A program made the translations under genes and the position numbers. Shown here piece by piece: positions 27,101 through 35,650 of a stretch of DNA of 42,023 bases. The notes beneath the pieces are model-generated. The model searched no databases and was not told the origin of the DNA. It saw only the letters and a list, made by a program, of their open reading frames with translations. Origin of the DNA: Pseudomonadota bacterium (GTDB taxonomy: Bacteria > Pseudomonadota > Gammaproteobacteria > Thiotrichales > Thiotrichaceae); the NCBI GenBank assembly GCA_002747455.1, contig PDPG01000022.1:1-42023 (forward strand), in the 5' to 3' direction. The number at the start of each line of letters is the position of its first letter. Position 1 is the stretch's first letter.

Positions 27101-29385
27101 TAGTTTGCGGTACAGCTTGAGTTATAAGACACCTCCGGCGGCAGTTCATTAATAATCCGTACCCCACTTTCTAGTGGAGGCGTTGGCAACGAACTTTGTA
27201 TGGACGTGGTAAGCTTCCAGACAATCTGCCCCCCGGCAAGCGTCGTGGTGGTGGAGTCTGGCGCCGCCTTCGGTGCGAGTGACTCGGAATCCAGTCTAGC
27301 GGTCGATCGAGAGATAATGACTCGGTCGCCATCTATAGAACCATTTTGCGGTGATGCTTTATAACTTCTTGTCGTCCAGTTGCTTATCCATTGATCACTT
27401 CGCACACTACCAAAGCCAGCCCCAACCGTTCCCGCCGGTATCACCTGTCCCGCATGTGGGCCGGTATAAAACTGTTCACGTATTTGCAGTGGTACCATAA
27501 GACGGATGTACTGCGAGCTTGTCAGTGCGGCGGTGTTTGCCACACTATCTTTTAGCCTGACCCGCACCAGATTGACATCATCAATGCCATTGCCCACCTG
27601 ATTAGGGTCGGTTTTCCAGTCTGTTACGTCATCATCACAGCGCACCGCCCGTTGCCTATCCCAATTCCCCTCATAAAGACCTGTTTGGTTATCATAGCCA
27701 CCGGATAACGGATCATCACCCGTATAATCCGCATGGCCATATTCCACAATATAGTTTGTGTGGTCGAAACCAGCCTTGCTACGGCTACCCACATAGGCAT
27801 AGGTGCCAGCCGTTGCCCCAGTGTTGCCACGATCGGTTAATTTTTGTGTGGTATTATCAAAAGCCACACAGCCCCTGGGATCGGTTAAATCAACGGCACC
27901 GCCATTACCAAAATGCAACATATTTGGATAGGACTGTCCGGGTGCTAGTACACCTTGTCCCGAATGAGAGTCTCCTCCAACGAAGGGGGTATATCCATCC
28001 CCTTCGTCTGGAACACTTTTAAGCGCATAGTCACCAAAGCTACCTTTGGGTATTAAGCGGTAGTGATAAGGTGGCGCGATATTATTGCTAATAACACCGC
28101 CCGGCATGGGTTGCCCGTTATACCCCGGCTCTTTCCCGGCATTGAAATTCGAAGTACCCGACATGCCAAGCGGGTCGAAGTTTTTCAAGGTACCTTTAAT
28201 GAAAATATCACCATCACCATTGATGACCCCGTCGGCCATATCAATAACTCGCATTGGGATAAAAAACAACGCCACGGCATTGGTGAAATAATAAGGGCCA
28301 GCAGACAGGTCAACCCCACCACCGGCCTGCTTGGGGAAGCGACTACCGGATAAATCTGCACCACTAATCGTGATTTTATAAGGAGAGGCAGGATTGTCTG
28401 GATCGGTTCGACTTTCACTACAGATCCCTGAGTCTATTACTTTTTTATCAATCGGCTCATTCACCCCCTTGCTTTCATTACCATAGACTTGATCCTGCCA
28501 AAAATAGGGATTGGGCCTGCACTTAACCATATAGTATTCAAAGCCAGACGTACTATAATCCGGGCCATCTTCCGAGTCCTTGGTTGCAGACACATCCAAA
28601 AGGAATTCGAAAGGTTGACTAAGCGCTTCATTACCTGTACGGCGGTTTGTCGATGTCCGCAGATGGACCCAAGTGTAGTAGCCGCTCTCAACCCCCTGCC
28701 CTACATCTCTGGAACCATAAGTATAATAACCGCGAAACGCGCCACTACTGAGATCGACAGTTGGGCGCGAGGAAATAAGCGTCGGGCCAATATCAGCAAA
28801 GCTTGCCGTGGTCGCATTAGGCGTACCATCGTCTGCATTGGAATAAACCCGCTGCGAGCTGGTATAGCTTGAACCATTCCACGACTCCCCCAGCACTTTG
28901 ACCGCAGAAGTAAAGGACAACTGTTCACCCTCATCAAACTCACCCAGGTTACACACCAACTTAATGTCGCCATTACTTTCGGTGCTAATGCTGGAGGGCG
29001 GATTGGTGCCACCACCGTCTTTTTCCTTACACCTTGCAGGTATGCCATCGAAGGTAACCGCTGCATTGGCTGATGACTTGAGCACTTGCTCAAAAACGAC
29101 ATTCTTGAGAGCAGGCTGACCCGGCGTATAGTTATTGGCGGTTACAGACCAGTTATAGATTACGGTATCCTGACTCCGCACCTGATTATTACTATCACCA
29201 CAGTCATCCCCCGGATTTGCCAGGACGGTGGCGGAAGCACAGTTACCATCGACATTAAATGGCGCAGAACCATCCTGTACCCCAGAGCCGAATGGCCCTA
29301 AACCTAAGGTGGGTAGTGCGAATACTGGGAGTGAGGCTCCCAATAGCGTGAGAGCAAGCAACGCTCTTGAGATAAAGGCTGACAT
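24115..29385 (-). CDS. giant secreted surface protein, SdrD-B/GEVEDY/DUF11 type (copy B)
   Basis: A 1756-residue paralogue of the neighbouring copy A, with the same signal peptide, the same domain order and the same ribosome site (GGGGA before MSAFISRALLALTL). The unrecognised N-terminal region, SdrD-B-like domain, GEVEDY domain, second SdrD-B-like unit and DUF11-type Ig domain align without large gaps. Differences cluster in the first 1000 residues, in short loops (for example TPFVGGDSHSG here against SFFIPGNSHSG in copy A), while the SdrD-B and GEVEDY part is almost identical. Copy B stops at VSYEVMVDQ, 21 codons before copy A, consistent with a 63-base in-frame loss. The promoter would lie in 29386-29618; a conserved TATATT box is present there but no strong -35 is obvious. 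Confidence 0.8.
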   Translation of the reverse strand: MSAFISRALLALTLLGASLPVFALPTLGLGPFGSGVQDGSAPFNVDGNCASATVLANPGDDCGDSNNQVRSQDTVIYNWSVTANNYTPGQPALKNVVFEQVLKSSANAAVTFDGIPARCKEKDGGGTNPPSSISTESNGDIKLVCNLGEFDEGEQLSFTSAVKVLGESWNGSSYTSSQRVYSNADDGTPNATTASFADIGPTLISSRPTVDLSSGAFRGYYTYGSRDVGQGVESGYYTWVHLRTSTNRRTGNEALSQPFEFLLDVSATKDSEDGPDYSTSGFEYYMVKCRPNPYFWQDQVYGNESKGVNEPIDKKVIDSGICSESRTDPDNPASPYKITISGADLSGSRFPKQAGGGVDLSAGPYYFTNAVALFFIPMRVIDMADGVINGDGDIFIKGTLKNFDPLGMSGTSNFNAGKEPGYNGQPMPGGVISNNIAPPYHYRLIPKGSFGDYALKSVPDEGDGYTPFVGGDSHSGQGVLAPGQSYPNMLHFGNGGAVDLTDPRGCVAFDNTTQKLTDRGNTGATAGTYAYVGSRSKAGFDHTNYIVEYGHADYTGDDPLSGGYDNQTGLYEGNWDRQRAVRCDDDVTDWKTDPNQVGNGIDDVNLVRVRLKDSVANTAALTSSQYIRLMVPLQIREQFYTGPHAGQVIPAGTVGAGFGSVRSDQWISNWTTRSYKASPQNGSIDGDRVIISRSTARLDSESLAPKAAPDSTTTTLAGGQIVWKLTTSIQSSLPTPPLESGVRIINELPPEVSYNSSCTANYTDANGNVIGTPPDLVQSNTDRHGNAKTGYTRLIWNLGSVYANTPIAPRVICTDSDPLASNGTPVVNYAEIRGDSLASPLPNRSDEHTITLEQIGSIRVSKEVDTTLDNVNEDQKYTLSWANFASSFAIEPPTIIDVFPHNGDGNGGSPRDPKSKFSGALRLTGAPTTTWLGGGTDGAPLGTWYYTTDAPATINYDPDNNTSNWVTEAALGGDFSQVTAIKFVSAHKLEQDGDPHQGMKATYTLQAGDRANPQSAAANQPGDSYTNLFTLDTPSLPAAQFLKSNATTVEVASYYVGDMVFADVNGDLKYTEGVDVPAPDGVTVQLHKASDNSLVDSTVTGLEGRGRYLFKDVGGGDFYVTIPASQFASNAVLKYWNSLVTAAGNDDDVNEDNDQDGYRTAAVSASGVRTHVFTLSAIPPAPGEAPRGNEPLGDNIAGLTIPRGDDFTNLSIDIALKPALDFGDAPDSYGGAGHMQALTPLVYLGVISPDTELSPQNQANGGADGTGDNNASKRDEDGVKFIDPVNTTDTQLRTHVSAVNKSNQAATLMVWVDFNQNGTFDAGEARSRAISAGFNGIVQLEWLDLPAGTIQSGQLWLRARISTDSNLTADNASGALFDGEVEDYVVMVDGGVNVSGRVFIDSNSSGISDAGEPGIARHTVVLYDTANGTCQSAYTDANGRYAFRAVAAGDYQVYQAQGETVPVPRQCDPARLKNPSGYASTSPDALSFTVGTTDITGKDFAENKGPVFEPDHRSDILPGNVVFYSHTFSTPTSGSVRFTTSPDLATTSGWSHLTYRDTNCDGVLNGTEANTPIEGMNFGVNAGSRFCIVNKVYAPADRPHGDQYPITTTAAFTATGATSAVNLPVQDVTTVGGKLNPTTPVTPEVGSSRLVLRKTVQNTTQNTPETETLNQARPGDFLTYRIYYRNAGTGPITDLEIDDAIPDYTGYVTNSARCANQPAGLNCVPNVALPDLKWLFTGTLSGGAKGAVSYEVMVDQ

Positions 29386-29618
29386 ATTTTCCCCATTTAT
29401 TATTTAGACTCCGAGAGAACAGTCAGAACAGAACGCCCAGATAGAAATTTTGAGGGACAATATAGCAAGCCTTGATGAACAAAAAATTAACAAATATTTA
29501 CATTACTGAGCTTACAAGTTCTGTCAGTGTTTCAAACTTATGGGAAACACTTCTTCCTTGTGTGGCAGATCATCAACCTTTTCTGTCATTATATAGAAGG
29601 CAAATCATTCGGTAGCGC

Positions 29619-30305
29619 TTAAATGCGTTCAAACAGTAAGTCCCACACTTCATGTCCCAATTTAATGCCACGGTTTTCAAATTTGGTTAAGGGACGATAA
29701 TCTGGCCGCTCAGCATAGGTGCCAGTAGCGGACTGATTCTTGTAATCCGCTGCCGCCGTCATCACTTCCAGCATTTGAATGGCATAATCTTCCCAGTCGG
29801 TCGCAAGGTGCAATACGCCACCTTTCTGTAACTTGGTCGCCAACAGCGCAACAAATTCCGGCTTTATAATTCTGCGTTTATTGTGTCGCGCCTTGTGCCA
29901 GGGGTCAGGGAAATAAATCTGCACCCGATCCAGTGAACCATCTGGAATCATGCGATTCATCACTTCCACCGCATCGTGATTCACGACACGCACATTGCTT
30001 AACTCATGCTCACCAACCAGGTGTAACACATGCCCCACACCCGGCCGATGCACTTCAATGCCAATAAAATCCCGCTCAGGCGCTGCCGCTGCCATTTGTG
30101 CCAGAGAGTCACCATTGCCAAAACCGATCTCCAGTGTGACGGGGGCCTCACGGCCAAAGGTTTCCGGGAAATTGAGCAGGTCTTCCGAAAATTCAATACC
30201 AAACTTAGGCCATTGATGCGCTAAGGCGTGTTTTTGCCCATTGGTCAGGCGGCCCTGGCGAAGCACAAAACTACGAAGTGGGCGATGATTACTGGTATCG
30301 GTCAT
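29619..30305 (-). CDS. trmB: tRNA (guanine-N7)-methyltransferase
   Basis: This Rossmann-fold SAM enzyme makes m7G46 in the variable loop of tRNA. The SAM motif is [15 protein letters not shown], followed by [23 protein letters not shown] and the family hallmark [18 protein letters not shown]. The C-terminus [23 protein letters not shown] is typical of TrmB. I use the ATG at 30305 ([21 protein letters not shown]), matching the usual N-terminus; a TTG six codons earlier is possible. It lies downstream of the fadL-lipase operon but is separated from it by a terminator hairpin (30382-30405), so it should have its own promoter in 30306-30434. Confidence 0.95.
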   Translation of the reverse strand: MTDTSNHRPLRSFVLRQGRLTNGQKHALAHQWPKFGIEFSEDLLNFPETFGREAPVTLEIGFGNGDSLAQMAAAAPERDFIGIEVHRPGVGHVLHLVGEHELSNVRVVNHDAVEVMNRMIPDGSLDRVQIYFPDPWHKARHNKRRIIKPEFVALLATKLQKGGVLHLATDWEDYAIQMLEVMTAAADYKNQSATGTYAERPDYRPLTKFENRGIKLGHEVWDLLFERI

Positions 30306-30381
30306 GGTGCAGAAACGGCTCAAGAATACAAAATGGGGATAGTAAACGGAAATGAGGGTAGAGGGAAATTTGATGTGAAAA

Positions 30382-30405
30382 CGGGACTGTTTTTAGGCAG
30401 TCCCG
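30382..30405 (-). terminator. intrinsic terminator of the fadL-lipase operon
   Basis: An 8-bp stem CGGGACTG/CAGTCCCG with an 8-base loop; leftward it is followed by TTTTCAC. It sits 30 bases after the lipase stop codon, upstream of trmB. Confidence 0.7.
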
Positions 30406-30434
30406 CATGTTACGAAGAAAAACGTTGTTGTGAG

Positions 30435-31811
30435 TTACATAACCTTGGCAAAATATTTTAATGCCGCGCCAGTACAGAATGCCCCCGTTGCCTGATGAAG
30501 CTCAATAACGGGAACACCCGCCATTTGCTCAGTCATATCCACACTGGATACATACGGATTTCCCGCCCAGTATTCCACCATTGCCTCGGTATTCAGGTAG
30601 TAAACCACCGGATCAGAGGCTACCCCACACAGCATCATTGGCGCACCGGGCTGCCAGTTACGAAGATCGCGCTTTGCAATCAGTGAACGAACCTTATAAA
30701 CGGGCGTATCCCTATTGTTCATAACATCACTCAAATAGGCTTGCCTGAATGCATCAGACAGCAGGTGATCGTCCGCAAAGCCTAACTTATTGAACAGATT
30801 AGCATCTGTGGGTGGCTCACCACCAAACACTGCAGAACCAGGTAACGCAGACCGATCAACGCTGTCAGAACCTTCTGCTCTTAACTTTGGTAGGAAGTTT
30901 TCAGCAATCCCTGCATACTTTGCGTCATAAACCTCACTGGCATCGTTATAGATGCCATCCGACTTCTGCAATGAGGTCAAAATCATCGGTGCAAAAACTG
31001 TCGCACCAGCGTTAACATAGCCCGCAAAAATGGTGTCAACAAAGTCCAGCATTGCGTATGGCCCTGATATTGGCAATGACGCTGTTACCGTCTCACCTTT
31101 GGCCTCCAACGCCTTGTGTGTCGCCATTGCCACATAACCACCCTGTGACAAGCCTGAAATAAACAGCTTAGGGGATAGCTCAGCACCTAACATACCTGCA
31201 TAGTTTCGGGCATGCTCCAGGGCATCAATCATTTCAGTGGACTGCTGCTTTTCATCTACATAGGGGTGATAACCCAGCGAAGAATCGGCATACCCTGCAT
31301 AGTTCGGGGCGATCACCGCATAGCCGTTGGCAGCATAGGCCGCCAGCAGCAACACTGCCTCTTTAGATGCTGCATTTCCCGAGTCAATGATAAACCGGGA
31401 CAGGTCATAACCCTTATCAACCGTTGTTCCGTGGGCATATAGCATCACTGGCAGCGAGCCATTACAAGCCGGGTCGTCCCCATACGGCAACATAAATACA
31501 CCGCTTGATGTCGCTTTTTCTCCAGCACCGCCAATCGTGTCGTAGCTCATCCGGTAGACTTTAACCTGACACTTTTCGCTACCGATCTCAGGCGCTCCAA
31601 ACGAAGTGAACAACTTATTTGCAGCCTTTTCAGAGTCAGTTTTTTTGTCATCTGGCTTCCCCGCCCCGCGCATTACACCGTATATAGCCGAAGTAACATT
31701 AGATACCTGCTTTGGCGCGCCCATAGTCAACTGCTCATTGTCATCATGGCACGCTGCCAGCAACAACGAACCACAGACCATTAACGATAGTATTTTAATT
31801 TTCTTAAACAT
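30435..31811 (-). CDS. lipoprotein alpha/beta-hydrolase, secretory-lipase-like
   Basis: A 458-residue hydrolase with a lipoprotein signal: MFKKIKILSLMVCGSLLLAAC places a lipobox LAAC with the lipidated cysteine at residue 21. The catalytic fold follows: YAHGTTVDKGYDL (oxyanion region), NYAGYADSSLGYHPYVDEKQQ, and the nucleophile elbow GLSQGG (Ser about 221). A later CGVASDPVVY gives a possible acid residue and a late His in ELHQATGAFC. The closest functional class I can name is the secretory lipase/alpha-beta hydrolase group; the exact substrate is not certain. Cysteines at the catalytic C-terminal part (C-G and F-C-T-G) may form a disulfide. The start has GGAGAAG overlapping the fadL stop region 15 bases upstream, so the two genes are co-translated and the lipase could feed fatty acids to the FadL channel. 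Confidence 0.8.
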   Translation of the reverse strand: MFKKIKILSLMVCGSLLLAACHDDNEQLTMGAPKQVSNVTSAIYGVMRGAGKPDDKKTDSEKAANKLFTSFGAPEIGSEKCQVKVYRMSYDTIGGAGEKATSSGVFMLPYGDDPACNGSLPVMLYAHGTTVDKGYDLSRFIIDSGNAASKEAVLLLAAYAANGYAVIAPNYAGYADSSLGYHPYVDEKQQSTEMIDALEHARNYAGMLGAELSPKLFISGLSQGGYVAMATHKALEAKGETVTASLPISGPYAMLDFVDTIFAGYVNAGATVFAPMILTSLQKSDGIYNDASEVYDAKYAGIAENFLPKLRAEGSDSVDRSALPGSAVFGGEPPTDANLFNKLGFADDHLLSDAFRQAYLSDVMNNRDTPVYKVRSLIAKRDLRNWQPGAPMMLCGVASDPVVYYLNTEAMVEYWAGNPYVSSVDMTEQMAGVPVIELHQATGAFCTGAALKYFAKVM

Positions 31812-31826
31812 TATTTTCTTCTCCGA

Positions 31827-33356
31827 TCAAAAGCGGTAGCTAACCGAAAGTGCCGCGGCAAACGCATCTGAATCAACATCCGCCCGTGTAAAGTAGCCAT
31901 CTGGATCACCATCCTTTGCACCGGGTGCTGTGTAGTTAATGGTTGCCTTTTCGGGGTGTAGATAAGAGAAGCTTGCATCAAGACTTAACTTCTTGTTTAT
32001 CCGGTGAGACATACCCACGGAGAACCAAGCAGTATCCGAACGCGGCGCACGTGGAGTCCGGTGTTGTGGGCCGGGTGTTGGCGTTGGATCCATCGCCATA
32101 CCAGCACGCAACGTCGTCTTTTCATTCATTTTGTATGTCATGCCCACGCCATAACGAACGGTATCCTCCCATTCCAGGCTAGTCACCGAATCAGACAACT
32201 TGGTATCAGGGAAAACAATACGAATTTCAGGTACTGATGACCACTGTGTCCAGGTCACGTCCCCGTGTAGTGTCAATTTATCAGTGAGTTTTCTCGCAAA
32301 GGCTAACGAAGCCGACGCTGGCAAATCCAAATCTGCCGTTGCATCCTGATCTACTAAACCGGCTGCTCTTAAAGTGCCCGGAGCCAGGTTATCCAGATTC
32401 GCCAACGCCTTGTGGGTAAAATCGCCGTCTCCCTCAAGCTTGTACTTAGTGGTGGAACGATAGCCTACCGAAATAGTCGTCGCAGCATTTGGCTTGTAAA
32501 CCGCACCAACGTTTGCGCCAAAAGCAAAACCAAGTGCCTCCACCTTCATTTCACTATCATTAGCCGCATCGGTCAGGTTTCCCATACCGGCATCAGTACA
32601 AGCCTTATTTGCAAATCTTAATGCCGTCAAACTACCTGCCGCTGCTGCAATACTCCTTACCGCCTCTGCGCTATGCCCCGCTGCGGTGGCAGCTGCCGCT
32701 GCCTGTGCGGCTGCCAATTCTGCACGCTGTGTTGCGTCTGGTCCCTGTGCCAACACTTTACGGCACGCCAAGCCAGAGTCCACCGCCTTGGACAATAAAG
32801 CATGTCCATATTGAACATTCAAACCCGCGCCGAGTGCCCATTTATCATTGATCTGCCAAGACATTGCCGGATTCACATTGACTGTTTTCAGGCGAGATTC
32901 TGTCGCCTCATAACGAGCAAAGCTATCCGCGTCGTACTTCGTTGATACCCCGAAAGGAATGTTAATACCCAAGCCGAACGCCTTATTCGTGCTAATATCT
33001 TGCTTATAATAGATGCTTGGTGTGGCAGAAAAGCCGCCCGGCTCCCCCTGATTATCACCCACAATCGGGATAAACCGCCCACTAATATCGGGGGTGGTAC
33101 TGCCCGTATTCGTTACCTTTAGCTCGGCATCAATAATCGCCACACCACCGTTGACTTGCTTACCTTCGACCGAAGATAGTAGCGCCGGGTTATACCACAT
33201 TGCCGACGCGTCTTCTGCCATTGCATGGCCCGTTGCAGAGCTACCGCCGCCGGATGCACTCTGGACAGTGACCCCAAAACCCGCAGCCATTGCGGTTCCC
33301 GAAGCGCACGCCAGAGAAGCAGACACAGCCAAAACGCTGTACCGATAATTTTTCAT
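31827..33356 (-). CDS. fadL: FadL/OmpP1/TodX-family outer membrane transporter
   Basis: A 509-residue outer membrane barrel that carries long-chain fatty acids or other hydrophobic molecules across the outer membrane. The signal peptide MKNYRYSVLAVSASLACASGTAMA is followed by the FadL N-terminal hatch (GFGVTVQSASGGGSSATGHAMAEDASAMWYNPALLS, containing the conserved NPA). Barrel strands run to the end, which closes with phenylalanine (VSYRF) as expected for BAM substrates. Residues about 198-252 hold an alanine-rich, helix-prone insert bounded by two cysteines. The ribosome site TGAGGAG is strong. Promoter is probably in 33357-33539. It leads an operon with a lipoprotein lipase, which suggests lipid scavenging. 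Confidence 0.88.
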   Translation of the reverse strand: MKNYRYSVLAVSASLACASGTAMAAGFGVTVQSASGGGSSATGHAMAEDASAMWYNPALLSSVEGKQVNGGVAIIDAELKVTNTGSTTPDISGRFIPIVGDNQGEPGGFSATPSIYYKQDISTNKAFGLGINIPFGVSTKYDADSFARYEATESRLKTVNVNPAMSWQINDKWALGAGLNVQYGHALLSKAVDSGLACRKVLAQGPDATQRAELAAAQAAAAATAAGHSAEAVRSIAAAAGSLTALRFANKACTDAGMGNLTDAANDSEMKVEALGFAFGANVGAVYKPNAATTISVGYRSTTKYKLEGDGDFTHKALANLDNLAPGTLRAAGLVDQDATADLDLPASASLAFARKLTDKLTLHGDVTWTQWSSVPEIRIVFPDTKLSDSVTSLEWEDTVRYGVGMTYKMNEKTTLRAGMAMDPTPTPGPQHRTPRAPRSDTAWFSVGMSHRINKKLSLDASFSYLHPEKATINYTAPGAKDGDPDGYFTRADVDSDAFAAALSVSYRF

Positions 33357-33539
33357 AAGACAATTCTCCTCAGTTTATCTATGTAATAGCCTTTCTTATA
33401 TTTGTAAGCCCGACAATGCCGCACCCGACTTGCCGACCCGTTCTCATACTAACCTTTTAGCCAAACATTACCAAGTTGCAATGATGTGAACTGCGAATAA
33501 AAAGTAAAACTACGCCACAAAAATCAAAATAACAGGCCA

Positions 33540-34595
33540 TTAGCCACCAATAACACCTCCCATAAAACCACCAATGCGCCGACTCAATTCCGCAGAGCGT
33601 TCAGGCCTACGCAGCCCCATCAAAACTTTTGTTCGCATTTCCGGCAATGTCAGCAGATCTACCAACAGCGTATTAAAAACATTCTGCTCTTGTAATGCAG
33701 CGGCTTCCAAAAATTTATACATTAACGACTCATCCAGCAGATCATTCCAGCAGCGACCCGAAATTGCCGCCAGTACCTCCACATTTTCTGCATGGTGAGA
33801 GTCAAGGATTTCTGCAAGTACCGCCATCCGACCAGCACTTACTTCACTACCCGAAAGTGCCCGAATCAGTGAGGCCAACAGCGCTGCCTGTGGCGACTCG
33901 GAACACATTTCACGCTGCAAACGTGCTGATACCGCCGCACTCAGTTGCCCCGAATACGTGACATGCTCCAGGTATTGCATAAAGGCATCCAACGGCGCAT
34001 CTGGCAGGTGAGGCAACGCTTTTGCTAAGCATTCAGCATTATTATCCTGTTGCAGGCGGGACACCACATCAGCAATACCTTGCACCCCCAGAAATTGCCA
34101 CTGGTCAAATCCCAACTTTCCCGACAGAAAATCACGAGTGTGTTGATAATGTTGCGATGCTGGCCGTTTCAGTGCCACTGTTGCCAAGGCGTGAAACATG
34201 GCCAAACGATCTTCTCTAGGCTTAAATGAAAACGGACTTTCCTTCAGCGAATCCTGACCCACCCCACCTGCTAGATGCGCCTGCATGTTTTCACCGACAT
34301 TTTCCAGCAAGTCTCTGATAAATGCGTCACGTGATTCCAGCTTCAATAAGCCCATTTCATCAATCGGAAAACTCAAAAACCAAATGACCGGCTCATGCTG
34401 TTGCGACTCATCCCACAACAAAAAGGCCAACCAGGCTTTTTGCTGAAATGGAAAAGGGTATGGGGTTTGCTGTCCCTCAATTGAGGCAAAAGTCTGATTC
34501 GAAATACGTTGAATTTTTCGTCCCATATCAAAAATACGGTACTGAAAACCGCTCATTGTTAAAAAATCACTGATCGTTTCCAATGACTGCTGCAT
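33540..34595 (-). CDS. DUF3549 family protein
   Basis: A cytoplasmic protein of about 350 residues in the DUF3549 family, recognised from its N-terminus: ISDFLTMSGFQYRIFDMGRKIQRIS, followed by AWLAFLLWD and VIWFLSFPIDEMGLL. I start it at the ATG at 34595 (MQQSLETISDFL), with AAGG upstream; an in-frame start 90 bases earlier encodes an odd cysteine-rich leader (MVKGELYRCRHAEAS) and is unlikely. The second half is helical, leucine- and alanine-rich. The family has no established role; it is common in Pseudomonas and other Gammaproteobacteria. It is divergent from ubiA, with 108 bases between the two starts. Confidence 0.8.
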   Translation of the reverse strand: MQQSLETISDFLTMSGFQYRIFDMGRKIQRISNQTFASIEGQQTPYPFPFQQKAWLAFLLWDESQQHEPVIWFLSFPIDEMGLLKLESRDAFIRDLLENVGENMQAHLAGGVGQDSLKESPFSFKPREDRLAMFHALATVALKRPASQHYQHTRDFLSGKLGFDQWQFLGVQGIADVVSRLQQDNNAECLAKALPHLPDAPLDAFMQYLEHVTYSGQLSAAVSARLQREMCSESPQAALLASLIRALSGSEVSAGRMAVLAEILDSHHAENVEVLAAISGRCWNDLLDESLMYKFLEAAALQEQNVFNTLLVDLLTLPEMRTKVLMGLRRPERSAELSRRIGGFMGGVIGG

Positions 34596-34703
34596 GACAA
34601 ACCTTATACATGGGTAAACATAATCGCCGCATGGTCTCACACTCGCCTCCGCATGTCTGCAACGATATAATTCCCCTTTGACCACAGTGTTAGCAGCGAC
34701 CCA

Positions 34704-35570
34704 ATGATCAACTTACGCCAACAATTTCCACACTATTTGAAGCTCATCCGTTTCGACCGACCCATTGGCAGCTATCTATTAATGTGGCCGACACTCTGGG
34801 CATTATGGACGGCTGCCAGTGGCGTTCCTGACATCAAGATTCTCATTATTTTCCTGCTAGGTGTATTTGTCATGCGCTCGGCGGGTTGCGCCATCAATGA
34901 CTTTGCCGACAAGGATATTGATGGTCATGTCGCACGCACCGAAGACCGACCATTAGCCAGCGGCTTGATTCAGCCCAAAGAGGCCATCGGTGTTTTTATT
35001 GTGCTATCTCTTGTCGCGCTGTTGCTGGTGCTTCAACTCAATACCTTAACCATTAAACTGTCCGTTGTTGCACTTCTACTAGCAGCCACTTACCCTTTTA
35101 TGAAGCGGGTACACATGCTGCCACAGGTGCATTTGGGCGTTGCCTTTGCCTGGGCGGTGCCAATGGCTTACAGCGCATTAAACAATGCCCTGCCAGACCT
35201 CACGAACTGGCTGATTTTCCTGACAACCATTATCTGGACAACAGCCTACGACACCATGTATGGCATGGCCGACAGGGAGGATGATTTAAAGCTTGGACTC
35301 AAATCAACCGCCATTTTATTTGGTGATTACGACAAGGCGGCGGTTGGTCTAATGCAACTAACGGTGCTGTTTCTGTTGGCACTGATTGGCTATCTGCAAG
35401 GCTTGAGTGGCATCTATTTTCTGGGCTTGGCAATTGCATCCGTATTCTTCGTTTACCAGCAATATCTAATCCGTGATCGTGACCGGAAATTGTGCTTTCA
35501 GGCATTCCTGAATAACAACCGCTTCGGTATGACCGTATTTATTGGCTTGGCGCTAAGCTATTATGTTTAA
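34704..35570 (+). CDS. ubiA: 4-hydroxybenzoate polyprenyltransferase
   Basis: A 288-residue integral membrane prenyltransferase that attaches the polyprenyl chain to 4-hydroxybenzoate in ubiquinone synthesis. Both aspartate-rich prenyl-diphosphate motifs are present: NDFADKDID (residues 65-73) and YDTMYGMADREDD (about 186-198), with the LKLGLKSTAILFGDYDK loop following. Hydrophobic segments fit about eight or nine transmembrane helices. Its 5' side shows a possible -10 TATAAT before TTCCCC about 46 bases upstream but no strong -35. UbiC is not adjacent. It is followed by a 21-codon reading frame and then the convergent LysR gene. Confidence 0.95.
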   Translation: MINLRQQFPHYLKLIRFDRPIGSYLLMWPTLWALWTAASGVPDIKILIIFLLGVFVMRSAGCAINDFADKDIDGHVARTEDRPLASGLIQPKEAIGVFIVLSLVALLLVLQLNTLTIKLSVVALLLAATYPFMKRVHMLPQVHLGVAFAWAVPMAYSALNNALPDLTNWLIFLTTIIWTTAYDTMYGMADREDDLKLGLKSTAILFGDYDKAAVGLMQLTVLFLLALIGYLQGLSGIYFLGLAIASVFFVYQQYLIRDRDRKLCFQAFLNNNRFGMTVFIGLALSYYV

Positions 35571-35584
35571 AAGGAAATAGTCGT

Positions 35585-35650
35585 ATGACACTGACGGCTG
35601 AACCAACTCAAAACCTGACCAAATCGTTGGCAACCCATCGTGCAGCTTAG
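35585..35650 (+). CDS. short reading frame after ubiA (possible truncated gene)
   Basis: A 21-residue frame (begins MTLTAEPTQNL, ends ATHRAA) with a good ribosome site (AAGGAAA) 14 bases after the ubiA stop codon. Its stop overlaps the 3' end of the LysR gene by four bases. It may be the 5' stub of a gene that was lost when the gumN-lysR block was joined here, or a leader peptide or chance. I do not recognise it. Confidence 0.25.
   Translation: MTLTAEPTQNLTKSLATHRAA

Larger units (their letters stand above)
18556..29495 (-). repeat. tandem duplication of a ~5.4 kb transcription unit
   Basis: Two head-to-tail units each contain the same leader, a giant secreted protein gene and a GGTGGG-type terminator. 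The leaders match from AAAAATTAACAAA, through a TATATTG/CAATATAGC segment and CTGGGCGTTCTGTTCTG, to the ribosome site GGGGA. Homology stops near 24060 for one copy and near 29492 for the other, marking the unit boundary. Protein identity is high by eye throughout but not uniform. Confidence 0.85.

Noticed and set aside
34604..34703. Promoter for ubiA with TATAAT before TTCCCC
   Set aside because: The -10 is good but no acceptable -35 was found at normal spacing, so it is mentioned only in the gene entry.
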